Below are positions 1 to 10,239 of a stretch of DNA of 64,000 nucleotides, piece by piece. This DNA is from Cavenderia fasciculata (Eukaryota > Evosea > Eumycetozoa > Acytosteliales > Cavenderiaceae). The notes beneath the pieces are model-generated. The model saw only the letters and a list, made by a program, of their open reading frames with translations, was not told the DNA's origin and did no database searches. The stretch spans positions 1,302,674 to 1,366,673 of the forward strand of contig NW_004457729.1 in NCBI RefSeq assembly GCF_000203815.1, read 5' to 3'. The position numbers and the translations under genes were made by a program. Position 1 is the first letter of the stretch; the number at the start of each line of letters is the position of its first letter.

Positions 1-10
1 ATTCGCCCTT
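1..10. other. Possible cloning-vector remnant at the sequence edge
   Basis: The first ten bases, ATTCGCCCTT, equal the junction found next to inserts in common TA-cloning vectors (GAATTCGCCCTT). If position 1 is a contig end, this is probably leftover vector. If the window was cut from inside a scaffold, it is a chance match. Confidence 0.4.
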
Positions 11-70
11 GCAGGGCTCATTATATTAAATAAGTTAAAATAGTTAATTTATTTTTAGAAATATTTATTT

Positions 71-2320
71 TTATTGTATTTTATTATTTTTGTCTGCGAT
101 GTCACTCCAACACTCCAACAAAAGGCCTGGTTGACCCAGCGGGATTGAACGTATTTTTGCTTGGATTGTTGGACACGTGATCATAATGAATGTCTTCACC
201 ATAGACTCCATGTCGTCGAATGGTGTTGCTATAATTTGGTTTTTGTGTGACATGAGATCCAGAATTCTGTCGGACGCGGTGTAATATGTTCCGGTGTACG
301 CTTTTTGGTCGTCCTGCTCGAATACTGCCGAGCTCCAATCAATGAGAATTGCGTTCCCTGAGGGACCGATAATAATATTCGAGGCTCGGACGTCTCTGTG
401 ATTGATACCCATACTGTGTACTTTTTCGAGAGTGTCCATGATCTGAGTGATTAAACCGAAAGGTTAGTATTCATAAAGATGTCTTTATCACAGAACTTTT
501 ATCTACAGTTGAGAAATGTAAATGAGTATAGTTTTTGATGGTGAATGGTACACCAACAGGGTCAATCGCGATCCAATCTGCATCATGGTGAATGAATTTT
601 GGGACGTTGTCTACTTTTTCGATCGCCTTCATCATTGCAAGCTCGCACGTCTTGGCCTCTTGGTTGCGGAAAACTTTGACTGCATAAACGTTGTTGTCAT
701 CATTGTTGGTGACAGCGAAGACATGACTGGAGATCCCAAATCCAAGGTTACGGATGGTGCCATTAGAAAATTTTTGCAAACTCTGTGGGATTGAACAAGG
801 AGCAGAGGAGAGGAGGCCAAGGAGTTGGTGAAACCCTTTGGAACAGGTAGCAACATTCAAATACATCGGCTTTGTGGCATCGTAATTGAATTCCTTACTT
901 TGCGTCTTCCAATAAGAATTACGAAAGATATTAGTCTTTTGGTACGCCTAATGATGATTATGTATACTCACTCGAGACACTCTCCAAAATTGTATGCACT
1001 CTCCATTTGTCAGAAAAGCATCGACAAAGAGCTTGTCTGTAGACGAGTGCATCAGAACAATTTCAGCATAACTAATAACCTGGCCTATATCCTTTCCAGT
1101 GAAATTATCGTGTGTCTTGGTGTCACCAACTGCGGCGACCCAAAAAGGATCGAGTGGCTCCCCTTTCTGTGTGACAGTCCAATCCGGCTTTTTTTTGGAA
1201 CCCGTTGTAGGATTAACGAGAGGAGCAATGATAGTGATTTTTTATTATCTGATGTTGTTAACCGGATAGGTGAGTGAAACAAACTAACAAAAGGAAGAGG
1301 TTTTGAGTGTCCAGTGATATTAATGGTGGTTGATAATATTAGGAATGGTTGGAGATGGATTGACCAACAACAATGAGGCAAGTGAAGGGCCTGTAATGTG
1401 AGGAACAAACATAGCAAAACAAAATGACTAGATTTGAATGATGGTGATCGGTTGATCCACCAATTAGTGGAAAAGAGATGGGTGATAAAAATAAAAGGGT
1501 GTCGAGTGATAAAGAGTGGTGTAGCTTGGCGAATGAACAATGGTATTTGATTTGGACCAAAGGATTATAAATATGAATGAACACAAGAGGTCAATAACAT
1601 GAAAGATGAACAAACAAAATGACAAGATGTTGAATGATTGTGTTTGGTTAAAAGAGATGGGTAGTGCATTGATGAGATAAAACAAAAGATAATCAACAAG
1701 GGTTGTTTGAGATGGATATGTTGATAATATAATGAAGAAATGGAAGGGAATGATGCTTTGATAAAAAGGATGTGCCTTACCTTGGGGAGGAGCAGTAGAG
1801 GGAATAGATGTATTTCTTTCTACGAGTTTTTGAGCGAAAAATTGTAATACATCTAAACCCATTCCATGTTGTCCAATAATAATAATATTAGCATTGGCTT
1901 CATTTTCATCAATAAACGTGGAACATGCGCTCTTTTGAGCAACAGTGAAATCAGTTCCCTTGACCAATTCCCGAGCTTTCTGTTGTGCTAGAAAAAAAAA
2001 ATGAGAGAATGGGGGTTAGGTTGATATTATCACGTCAATTGTTAGTTCAACCTACTTGACATTACGTTAGAGGTGGTGCCTTTAGGATAGAACGAAATAA
2101 TGATGGTGGTTAATAATGGTGACAATAATAGAATGTAATAATTAAATTTTAAAATGCGGAGGAACTTGTAAGGACTCTGAAAGAAAATTATTTACAAAAT
2201 AGAAAAATGAAGAGATGAAACAAATAAATGATAAAAAAGACAGTTGGAATATGGTTGCAAATTAAGATAGAAAGGGATATAAACTACAAAGAATAAATAA
2301 CTGAATGAAACAAGATGATG

Positions 2321-2354
<34 letters not shown>

Positions 2355-2930
2355 TAGATAATGAAATAAGAACAAAAATGTATCAGAAAGAATACATAGT
2401 GAACTGCTGACCGGTATGGGTGCTTTTTATCATCAAACTCCAAGAAAAAAGCATATTTATTAAAATAATAATAAATGTGATTTTATTTTAGAAAATAAAA
2501 TGTCTAATGGGTGAACGACAACACTTTAAAGGTTGATGGTGTGATTAATAGATGACGAGCAACGAGCATAATGATGGGGTCGTGAGGGAATGACGAATAT
2601 GACTGTGACAAATGAAATAGAAATAGATAGATAGATGCATAACTACTTACCACTGCTGTGCTGATGTGATAGCGATTGTTGTTGTTTAATTAAAAGTTGT
2701 TGAGCAGCCAGATAGAGCTTCTTTGCAGGTGCGACGACTATGCCACATTACCAAAATCAGCCTCTGTAAACACTGCGATACTCTCCATCTACATCATTAT
2801 CAAGAAGCATCTGGGCATATTCTTCTCTTACTTGAACTTCTTTTGTAGCCCATTCTTTTACTTGTTTTGCTGGCCATCGCTTGAAATCGCCAAGGAATGC
2901 AATTTCTGATGTTGTCTTGGCATTATACAT
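71..2930 (-). CDS. Crinkler-like SAM / nuclease-like / kinase gene, probably decayed
   Basis: Five exons can be traced on the minus strand: 2651-2930, 1781-1987, 972 to about 1250, 507-893 and 71-442. Introns are 1988-2650, about 1251-1780, 894-971 and 443-506; the last has a CTAAC branch-like motif. The first exon resembles a SAM domain (W..KQVKEWATKEV, EEYAQMLLDNDVDGEY). The third has a PD-(D/E)XK-like pattern (VGDTKTHDNF, then GQVISYAE and FLTNGECIQFW). The last two form a kinase fold with a GFGISSHVF glycine loop, YAVKVF lysine, HRDVRASNI catalytic loop and IDWSSA in place of DFG. Nuclease plus such a kinase is the arrangement described for eukaryotic Crinkler (CR) effector-type proteins. 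The total is about 500 residues. Continuity fails in about two places in the first and third exons, so it may be a fossil or carry sequence errors. The function in amoebae is unknown. Confidence 0.5.
2322..2353. repeat. ATG trinucleotide microsatellite
   Basis: A perfect run of GAT/ATG triplets lies inside the 663-bp intron of the Crinkler-like gene. It is simple repeat and does not encode protein there. Confidence 0.85.
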
Positions 2931-3340
2931 GTATGATTAAAAGAGATGTCGTAAGATAATAGAAAACATTGTCAATGGTTTTAAGGGTACTGATATTCTT
3001 TGTTTCAAACAATCCTACCACACCCTTTTTTTTTTTTTTTTTTTTGATAACCCAAAATAGTGATGGAATCAGCGATACAACGCCCAACCCACACACCTAA
3101 ATATCGTTGTGATATATAGTTCCATCGAACAAAATGGAAGGTCAAGATCACCCTCGAAAAACCAAGGAAAAATAGATATTTTTTTTTCCCCAGGCGAAAT
3201 TTTGGAAATGAGTCCTTCGGTATTGGGTTCCATTTGTGTATATAAATACATCAGTTGTTTAATCAAACAACAACAAGTAGCATATGATTTAGTAATTACA
3301 AATCATTTAATTAATAATTTCAAAGAGAGAGAGAAAGAGA
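2931..3340. promoter_or_regulatory. Divergent intergenic region
   Basis: This 410-bp region separates the minus-strand Crinkler-like gene from the plus-strand membrane-protein family. It contains a T-run of 18 or so near 3027-3044 and a purine-rich GAGAGAGAAAGAGA leader just before the ATG at 3341. It probably holds both promoters. I see no RNA gene. Confidence 0.4.
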
Positions 3341-3955
3341 ATGACATCAGTTTATAAAATTACAGCATTGGATGAAAGAGGTCAATATAATAGATGTTTT
3401 ACACTTAAATACCCATCGATTCAACTTACACATGTATTGACCAATGACGAGTATTTATACATCGTCAAAAAGTATAACTTTTGGTTGTCTTTCCACATTG
3501 CTCAGCCTGTTGGGTTTGTGTTGGGTTTTGGTATATTCGGTATCATTGTCTATTACTCTTGGCCAACCTTTTATTTTTATCTTACTCTATCTGTTGAAAT
3601 CATTGGAATGATTCTAGTTGCTTTATTTTATATTAAAAGATATTTAATTGTACGAGTATAAACAAACATTTAGGTTTAATTGATTGTTGTAAGCTTAGAA
3701 TATTCCAACTAATTTCCAATCATCTATCTATAGTTAAAATCCAATTTAGATTTTGTAACCAAAAAATTAAATGAAAGATATGCACCCAATAGAGTATCAT
3801 TTACAGTAGACTATGATTTTGATTTGGATAGATATATTCTTTCCATTCATTATCCTACAGCTCCTTATTCCGACAAGAACAATAATAATAATCAAGATTA
3901 TACAGCCATTGAAATTTCAAAACAGAATCCTTGGAGTATGGCAATCGATAATTAA
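3341..3955 (+). CDS. GOLGA7/Erf4-like two-TM protein, paralogue 1
   Basis: Two exons, 3341-3649 and 3734-3955, join in phase across an 84-bp intron (GTACGA to ATCTATAG) and give 176 residues. The N-terminal part has FTLKYPSIQLTHVLTNDEY and a following KKYN. Two hydrophobic segments come next (about residues 50-75 and 78-98). The second exon gives RYAPNRVSFTVDYDFD and RYILSIHYP, then an Asn run. The order KYP-L-EY/N, hydrophobic hairpin, YAP-x-G/R-x-x, LSIHYP matches the GOLGA7/Erf4 fold, whose members partner DHHC palmitoyltransferases that modify Ras-like proteins. The match is by motif only. It is the first of four tandem paralogues with an intron at the same place, and is the shortest. Confidence 0.75.
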
Positions 3956-4313
3956 TTAATTTATATGTACATTTTTTAAACAACAAAAAGTACTTCATCT
4001 ATGTAAGATGATGTCATTAAATAAAAATTGATTGGTCGGTAGTAGTACTCAACCAGGCCATCCAACCATCATTTTAACATCCAAAATAGGTGATCCGACT
4101 GTATTAATATCGATGACAACCCAGGCAGGGTACAAATTATCGAGTTTGACCCCAATACTTAAGAATTTTGAAAGAAATTTACTTTGCCCAAACTCGCTGT
4201 AGTTGTTGAGTGTTTTGGGTTTACGTAATAATTATTTATATCACACATCTTAGAATAGAATATCTATAAATATATAAATATATAGTATCAAGCAGTAGTA
4301 GAGGATATATAGG
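3956..4313. promoter_or_regulatory. Intergenic region between paralogues 1 and 2
   Basis: This is 358 bp of AT-rich DNA holding the 3' end of paralogue 1 and the promoter of paralogue 2. A weak imperfect hairpin lies near 4178-4211 (CCCAAACTC and GAGTGTTTTGGG). I see nothing else. Confidence 0.35.
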
Positions 4314-5153
4314 ATGGCATCAATATCACCACCACTTTCCTTTTGCACTAAAAAGGTTAAAAGCAACACTACACAATGTTCAAAAGACTATAGGTGTCTA
4401 CCAGAGATCTTCCCATCGGATCTCGGTCACGTCTTGAATACACAAGAGTACAGTAGAATAATAGACTCTTACAATCACCTATTAAGGGTTAGAATGGGAC
4501 CTATTCTAGGTCTCTTGGGTGTTCAGATGATATTTGTAATTGGTTTAATCATCTTTCCTCGGATCAACGTTAGTTTTACTTATGCTAGTATTGGAATCAT
4601 TCTATTTTGTTCAGTTATCACTGTCGTATACTTGCTTGTTAAATTCTTCCAAGTATGTAAACTCTTTACAATACAATCATCAATAGATAGATACATTGTA
4701 TTAACAAAAAAAACAAATGTATTTATTGTTTTATAGATGAGAAGTGGTCTAAGTAGGTTATCTGACGATTTCAATATGACGTTTGCACCAAGAGGTGTAT
4801 CATTCGAGATGACTAAAAATTTAAAGTATGGAAAGTATAGATTTACTCTACGTATTAGATACCCTGTTTATGCAATGATTGCATTACCACCCAATCAAAT
4901 GGGCTATGCTGTCTACAACACAATACAACAACAACAACAACCATCATATGGTGGTGGTATTGGTGGAGGAAGTGTATTTACTCCACAATACTATCAAGGT
5001 AATGGTAGTGGTCAAGGTGTACCTGAAACTTACTCATTACTTGGTCACAACAATAATAATAATAATAATAATAACAACAATAACCGTCTTCATGATACTC
5101 CATTACCACCATCCTCCAACTTGGAAATTTCCATTGACCATAATAATATCTAA
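4314..5153 (+). CDS. GOLGA7/Erf4-like two-TM protein, paralogue 2
   Basis: Exons 4314-4652 and 4737-5153 (84-bp intron, GTATGT to TTTTATAG, phase 0) give 251 residues. The conserved core is IFPSDLGHVLNTQEY and RIIDSYN, then two hydrophobic stretches (GPILGLLGVQMIFVIGLIIF and the segment ending VITVVYLLVKFF). Exon 2 has FAPRGVSFEM and YRFTLRIRYP, matching paralogue 1. The tail is low complexity: Gln, Gly and a run of Asn from an AAT repeat, ending PPSSNLEISIDHNNI. Membrane protein; likely role as an Erf4-type partner of a palmitoyltransferase is inference. The intron position, size and phase are the same as in paralogue 1, supporting tandem duplication. Confidence 0.75.
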
Positions 5154-6157
5154 ATCAAACAATAACACTTTAGTACTAAAGTTGTACTTTTTGGTTGGTT
5201 GGTTATTGTAATATAGAGTAGATCACCAAAAACACAATAACACACCAAAACTGTTTGCGTAACGTTAAACAATTGTAATGTAATAAATCAAAACCCCCTC
5301 CCTTTTAATGTAATCTATTTACGGCTTGACCAATCCATCCTTTTAAACCATGACCATGAAGACCATACCATGAGACACGCATCTCTTGTCCACACCCACC
5401 CAACAACGGCACCAATCAGATTGATGATTGACCAAGGTGTATTGTAGAATTGAGCCGAATGGACCTTATTTGGTAAAGAGGGCCCTACCCTAAACCAACC
5501 AATTCCATCTTCCCCAACAACCCATCCTTTGTAAAATTAAATATCATCTACCCGTACCATCAAACGGCCTGGTTGGAATTGAGCCGAATGGACCTTATTA
5601 ACCAACCATTCGGCTCAATTCCAACCAGCGACATAATGTCGATGAGTGTTTATAAAACAAGTATTGTATACTCTATTTATAGACTTTAAAAGATCTATCA
5701 ATTTTTGAATCTCCACATCCTAGAGATACAAAGTCAAAAACCTTGTCACACCCATGACGATGAAAAATAGATTGCTCAAAGCTTGTGTGTGAAATCCTCT
5801 GTTAGCTGAAGCGTATGAAAACAAAACAAAGAGAGAGATCTCCAATCAAACGAAAGATTAGATGTAATCACAACAACAAAACAGTTTAAATTAATTTCTT
5901 TTATTATTATTATGTTGTGTGTGATAGCTGTCTCTCTAGCTTTATGCTCTCGAGCAACGGGTGGGCGGTATGTATCACACGCCCGAAACCATCACCATGA
6001 GGAAATACTTTATAAAGAGTATTGAAAAAAAGAGCAACAACAGTAGATAGATCACCAGGTGTATATTGAAACAACAACATTCAATTTCAATTTCATCAAT
6101 ATATACACAAATAATAATAATAATATTTAAAAAAAAGTAGTAAGGTTGGGATATATA
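5154..6157. other. Long intergenic region with inverted and direct repeats
   Basis: About 1 kb without a supportable protein gene. It holds the perfect hairpin at 5569-5628, a 24-base direct repeat of part of its arm at about 5448-5471, and a short inverted pair (GTGTGATA near 5929 and TATCACAC near 5972) around a GC-richer segment. The last 150 bp before 6158 are AT-rich and probably form the promoter of paralogue 3. A non-coding RNA is possible but unproven. Confidence 0.5.
5569..5628. repeat. Perfect 23-bp inverted repeat (hairpin)
   Basis: The left arm 5569-5591 (CTGGTTGGAATTGAGC...) and right arm 5606-5628 are exact reverse complements, with a 14-base loop (ACCTTATTAACCAA). Part of the left arm plus the loop start is repeated directly at about 5448-5471. 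It could be a small-RNA precursor, a transposon footprint or a cruciform site. Confidence 0.9.
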
Positions 6158-7202
6158 ATGTCATCATCAACATCTCCTCCTCCTTCTTCCCACACACTTT
6201 TAAATACTCCATCATTATTGTTAGTCAATACAACTAATAATAATAATAATAATAATGATGATGATGATATTGCTATTCCAATAGATGGTGATGTATCATC
6301 ATTATCATTGTCATCATCATCATCAACCATTGCTCTTGACCCAAACAAACCAAAAGAAAAGTATGGACGTATCAAAGTAACACCAAATACTACCAAATGG
6401 TTCTTTGAGAATAAAAAGTTATTCTTGGATTACCCAAGGCGTCTGGAACACGTACTCTCAAAAGACGAGTACACTCGAATCATTGAATCGTACAATCAAC
6501 ACATGAAAAAGGTATTGGCCCCAGTTGTCATCCTCATCATCATCTGTTGTATCGTCTTTGTACTTGTATTTTCTATACCCAATTTCGACAGACTAGCTCT
6601 ATACATTTTAGTTTCCATTGCTAGTTTTATTATAGTCTCTGTTGCTTTATATTCAATATTTAAACGTGGAAATGTATGTAAATTAAAATATAAATAATAT
6701 ATAAATAATGAATATTAATATTCTTTAATTAATAATATAGTCATTAAGGAAATTAAAACAATTGGATACATATTATAATGAAATTTATAGGACCAAGAAT
6801 CTATCATTTAAAACACGTAAAGAAACTGAAAATCAACATCGATACTATGCCCTCAATATAATTTATCCAGTTGCACCAGCAGCTGTGAAATCAACCAAAT
6901 CAAAGGACAAGAACAAAAAGAAGAGATCAAAAAAATCAAATCAAGACAGTCAACTTGAAACTACTACTGCAATTCCTATCAACGATCACAAAATTGATAT
7001 AAATTCAAAGAACCAACAAGAGGAAGATAGTAGTGGTATCGGTAGAACAGTAGACAACGTTTCATCTGAAAATGAAAGACGATACTCTCAAACAGAGGAT
7101 CCACTTTTACAGTTTCCCTATTTAGTAGTTGACTTTTCGACCAACAACAACAACAATAATAATAGCAACAACAACAACAACTCTAGTCCTGCATCCTCTT
7201 GA
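6158..7202 (+). CDS. GOLGA7/Erf4-like two-TM protein, paralogue 3
   Basis: Exons 6158-6673 and 6741-7202 (67-bp intron, phase 0) give 325 residues, the longest member. The start is the ATG at 6158, because an in-frame TTG 12 bases upstream is not a normal start here. The N-terminus is rich in Ser, Asn and Asp. The core is LDYPRRLEHVLSKDEY and RIIESYN, followed by two hydrophobic segments (APVVILIIICCIVFVLVF and the segment LALYILVSIASFIIVSVALY). Exon 2 carries LSFKTRKETENQHRYYALNI and IYP, then a Lys/Ser-rich stretch and an Asn run. The family role is inferred as for paralogue 1; the long charged C-terminus is special to this copy. Confidence 0.75.
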
Positions 7203-7610
7203 TCAGACCCCTTCCTTGTCCTATAGGGCTGTACCATACAATAAAAACAAAGGACAGGACGTTCGAATTCGAAATCGCGCACGTCTTTTGTGTGCACGTA
7301 CTTGGCTTATGTACTTTTACAAAAACAAAAAGGCAAAGACTCTAAAAGGACACCCACAACAAGAGCATCGGGGGAACCGATTTTAAAAAAAACTCTCAAT
7401 TAATTAATTTATGTTTGAATCCGCGTGGATTGTTTCGTAATCACATGAGTGTTGTTGTGATGTGTGGGTGTGTGCATCTTGAAAACAGCAATACACAAAA
7501 AGTTAACTAAGGTCTATGCCATGCACACAAACTGTTTGAAAAAGTTTAGTTTAGTTTAAATAATATAAATATAGATAGATAGAGATAGATAGATAAACGA
7601 ATCATCATAT
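7203..7610. promoter_or_regulatory. Intergenic region between paralogues 3 and 4
   Basis: 408 bp. The 5' third is GC-richer (around GTTCGAATTCGAAATCGCGC at 7261-7280), the rest AT-rich with a GATA-type repeat (ATAGATAGATAGAG) just before the next ATG. I looked for a tRNA around the GTTCGA motif and could not fold one. Confidence 0.35.
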
Positions 7611-8398
7611 ATGTCAGCAGTATCACTATCAGTACCAGGGTGTTACAAAGTTCCAGCTAAACCCGCGAGATGGGTATTTGCGATGAGGCCATTGGTCAGT
7701 GACTATCCGGCCGAAGTGATGAAACATTTGTTTACGGAACAAGAGTATGCAGCGGTGATCAAGAGTTACAATAGAATCATTAGTAATCATCAATACCTTA
7801 TCCCTGGATTCGTACTTTTCATGATTTGTGTGGCACTGTTTGTAGTCACCTTTGCCATTGACAATGTCAATAAAACAGTACTCTACATTCTCATTGGTAT
7901 AGCTGGGTTCCTCGTACTAGTCATTTTAGTTCTTGTCTTTCATAGACGTGAAAATGTATGTATGCCCACAATCAAAAAGGTGTTAACAACAACCTTTATT
8001 CTAAAAATAACTAACTATATCAATCTATTTTTATCTTTCTCACTGTGTCTTAGGCATACCAATTATTAAAAAAACATGATAAATCTTTTAATGATCAAGA
8101 TTCAGTAAAAGCAAAAGGAATATCATTAGAAACTCATAAACGTTTAAAGGATCATAGAATCTATTATGTTCTTCATATTAAATATCCAATGGAAGCTGTA
8201 TTAAAACAATCACAAGATTTTGCTCAACCTCAACCTCATCATCAACATGGATCTCAACCTTCATCATCAACATCATCATTACAACCAATCATTTTAGATT
8301 CTTCTTCTTCACAACAACAAAATATCATTCATTCAAGTCAATCTTTAGAACCTTTAAATATGAGTACAATGATGGAAATAGAAATGGATACCAAATAA
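7611..8398 (+). CDS. GOLGA7/Erf4-like two-TM protein, paralogue 4
   Basis: Exons 7611-7955 and 8054-8398 (98-bp intron, GTATGT to TCTTAG, phase 0) give 229 residues. The core is VSDYPAEVMKHLFTEQEY and VIKSYN, then two hydrophobic segments (PGFVLFMICVALFVVTFAI and VLYILIGIAGFLVLVILVLVF). Exon 2 has GISLETHKRLKDHRIYYVLH and IKYP, then a Gln/His/Ser tail. The start has MSAVSLSVPGCYKVPAKPAR, which lacks the acidic low-complexity N-terminus of paralogue 3. It is the last of the tandem set, converging on glutathione reductase. Confidence 0.75.
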
Positions 8399-8721
8399 TC
8401 AACTCAACTACAAACATTTTAATCCATTTTGTATTTTTCACTCTTTTGGAAATTAATTTCAATCAATTGGTATCATACTACTTACTTACAACTACGTATA
8501 TAATCAATTCAAATCAAATATATATCAACATAGATTTATTTGATGTGTTTTCAAAAACAAACAAAACAAAACAAAAAAAAGATAAATAATCTTTTTTTTT
8601 TTTGTTGTTTCTAACTCCCATCCCATCCCCTCCCCTTCCATCCTTATACTCCATCCTCTTCTTTTCTTTTTTTTTTTTTAATTATTTAATTATTTAATTA
8701 TTTAATTTATTTAATTTATGT
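8399..8721. other. Convergent 3' intergenic region
   Basis: 323 bp between paralogue 4 (+) and glutathione reductase (-). It holds long A and T runs (8570-8600, 8665-8680) and repeated TTAATTATT near 8680-8715, as expected for two 3' ends. No gene is seen. Confidence 0.4.
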
Positions 8722-10112
8722 TTATGTAAATAAAACTAATTCTTCACTAGCAGTTGGATGAATAGCGCAAGTATTATCTAAATCTTCTTTTGTTGCACCC
8801 ATTTTAATGGCAACTGCAAAACCTTGAATCATTTCATCACTGCCGATACCGATCGAGTGGATACCGAGCACCTTTTCTTCGGGGCCAGTGACAATGAGTT
8901 TCATAAAGGTCTTTGGCTTGTACGTGTCATTGACGGCGTAAAACATGTTGGTGAAACTACTATTGTACACTTTGACATTATCTTTGCCGTATTTATCGAT
9001 GGCCTCTTTTTCAGTGAGTCCGACTGTACCGATGGGTGGATGCGAGAAAATGACGGTGGGTACGGTATCATAGTCAAACTTGAGATTGGTCTTGCCGTTG
9101 AAAAGACGTTCGGCAAGACGACGACCAGCCTGGATGGCAACGGGTGTCAATAAGAGGTGACCAATGACATCACCGATCGCATAGACACCTTGAGTGGTTG
9201 TGTTTTGGAAATCGTCAACTTTGATGTAGCCACGTGTGTCTAGCTCGACGCCAGCAGCCTCCAAACCAATGTCTTTGACAATAGGTTCTCTGCCAATCGC
9301 CCAGATGAGTGTGTCGACTGGTTCGAGGGCAGTGTGGTTGGTCGTGACGACAATCTTGCCGGCGTCGTTCTTTTCGACCTTGGAGATAGTCGAATCGGTG
9401 ACAATCTCAAGTCCAGTAGCACGCATTTGTGCCATCAACTCGCGTGACAACATGTCATCAAATGTACGCAAAAAGTGGTCGTGACGAATAACGAGTTTGG
9501 TCTTGCACCCGAGTGCGTGCAAGATACCGGCTAGTTCGACGGCAATGTAGCCGGCACCGACAATCACAGCGGTCTCTGGCAACTCGCCAATGTCAAAGAA
9601 TCCGTCGCTTGTCAGACCGAGATTGGCACCTGGCACATTGGGGATTTCCGGACGTCCACCAGTAGCAATCAAAATGTGATCGGCAGTGTACACCTTGCCG
9701 TCGACTTCAACGGCATTCTTGCCTACCAACTTGCCCCAACCTCTAATCGAAGTGACACCACTATTGTTCAACATGTTTTGATAGATGGTGTTGAGACGCA
9801 AGATGTAGGCGTCACGCGACTGCTTGATGGTTGCCCAATCATGTTTGATCGAATCGGCTCCCTTGAAACCATAGGAAGGGGCACTATGTAATTGTTCGGC
9901 CAAGTTGGCAGTGTTCCACATCACCTTCTTTGGCACACAACCTACATTGACACATGTACCTCCTATTCTACCAGCCTCTACAATAGCTGTCTTTACTCCA
10001 TATTTGGCTGCTCTTCTTGCTGATGATACACCTCCACTACCTCCTCCTAATACTAAATATTGAAAATGATTATTATCTGACATTGTTGTTGAAGTAAAAT
10101 ATCTATACTTGA

Positions 10113-10148
<36 letters not shown>

Positions 10149-10239
10149 TTGATTGATAAATAGAAGAAGAAGAAATAGATAAAGGATTAACAATCAATAA
10201 TGTTCTTTTAAATAATCCTTCTAAACTACTTTTAATCAT
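8722..10239 (-). CDS. gsr: Glutathione reductase, with possible mitochondrial leader
   Basis: Single exon, 505 residues. Reduces glutathione disulfide with NADPH, using FAD and a redox disulfide. The FAD-binding site is [17 protein letters not shown], the active-site pair is in [13 protein letters not shown], the NADPH-binding turn is [16 protein letters not shown] with the Arg that follows, the second FAD motif is GVYAIGDV, and the catalytic His-Glu pair is in HPTASEE. The first 51 residues ([19 protein letters not shown], then a Gln run and [10 protein letters not shown]) are basic and Ser-rich, like a mitochondrial leader. An internal Met at 10083 ([13 protein letters not shown]) would give a normal cytosolic enzyme of 454 residues, so dual targeting by alternative starts is likely but inferred. 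Confidence 0.97.

Noticed and set aside
5754-5812. Possible C/D-box snoRNA (GACGATGA and a downstream CTGA)
   Set aside because: The C box is imperfect, there is no terminal stem and no internal C'/D' pair, so I do not call it.
7255-7380. tRNA-like B box (GTTCGAATTC)
   Set aside because: No acceptor stem, A box or anticodon arm can be formed around it.
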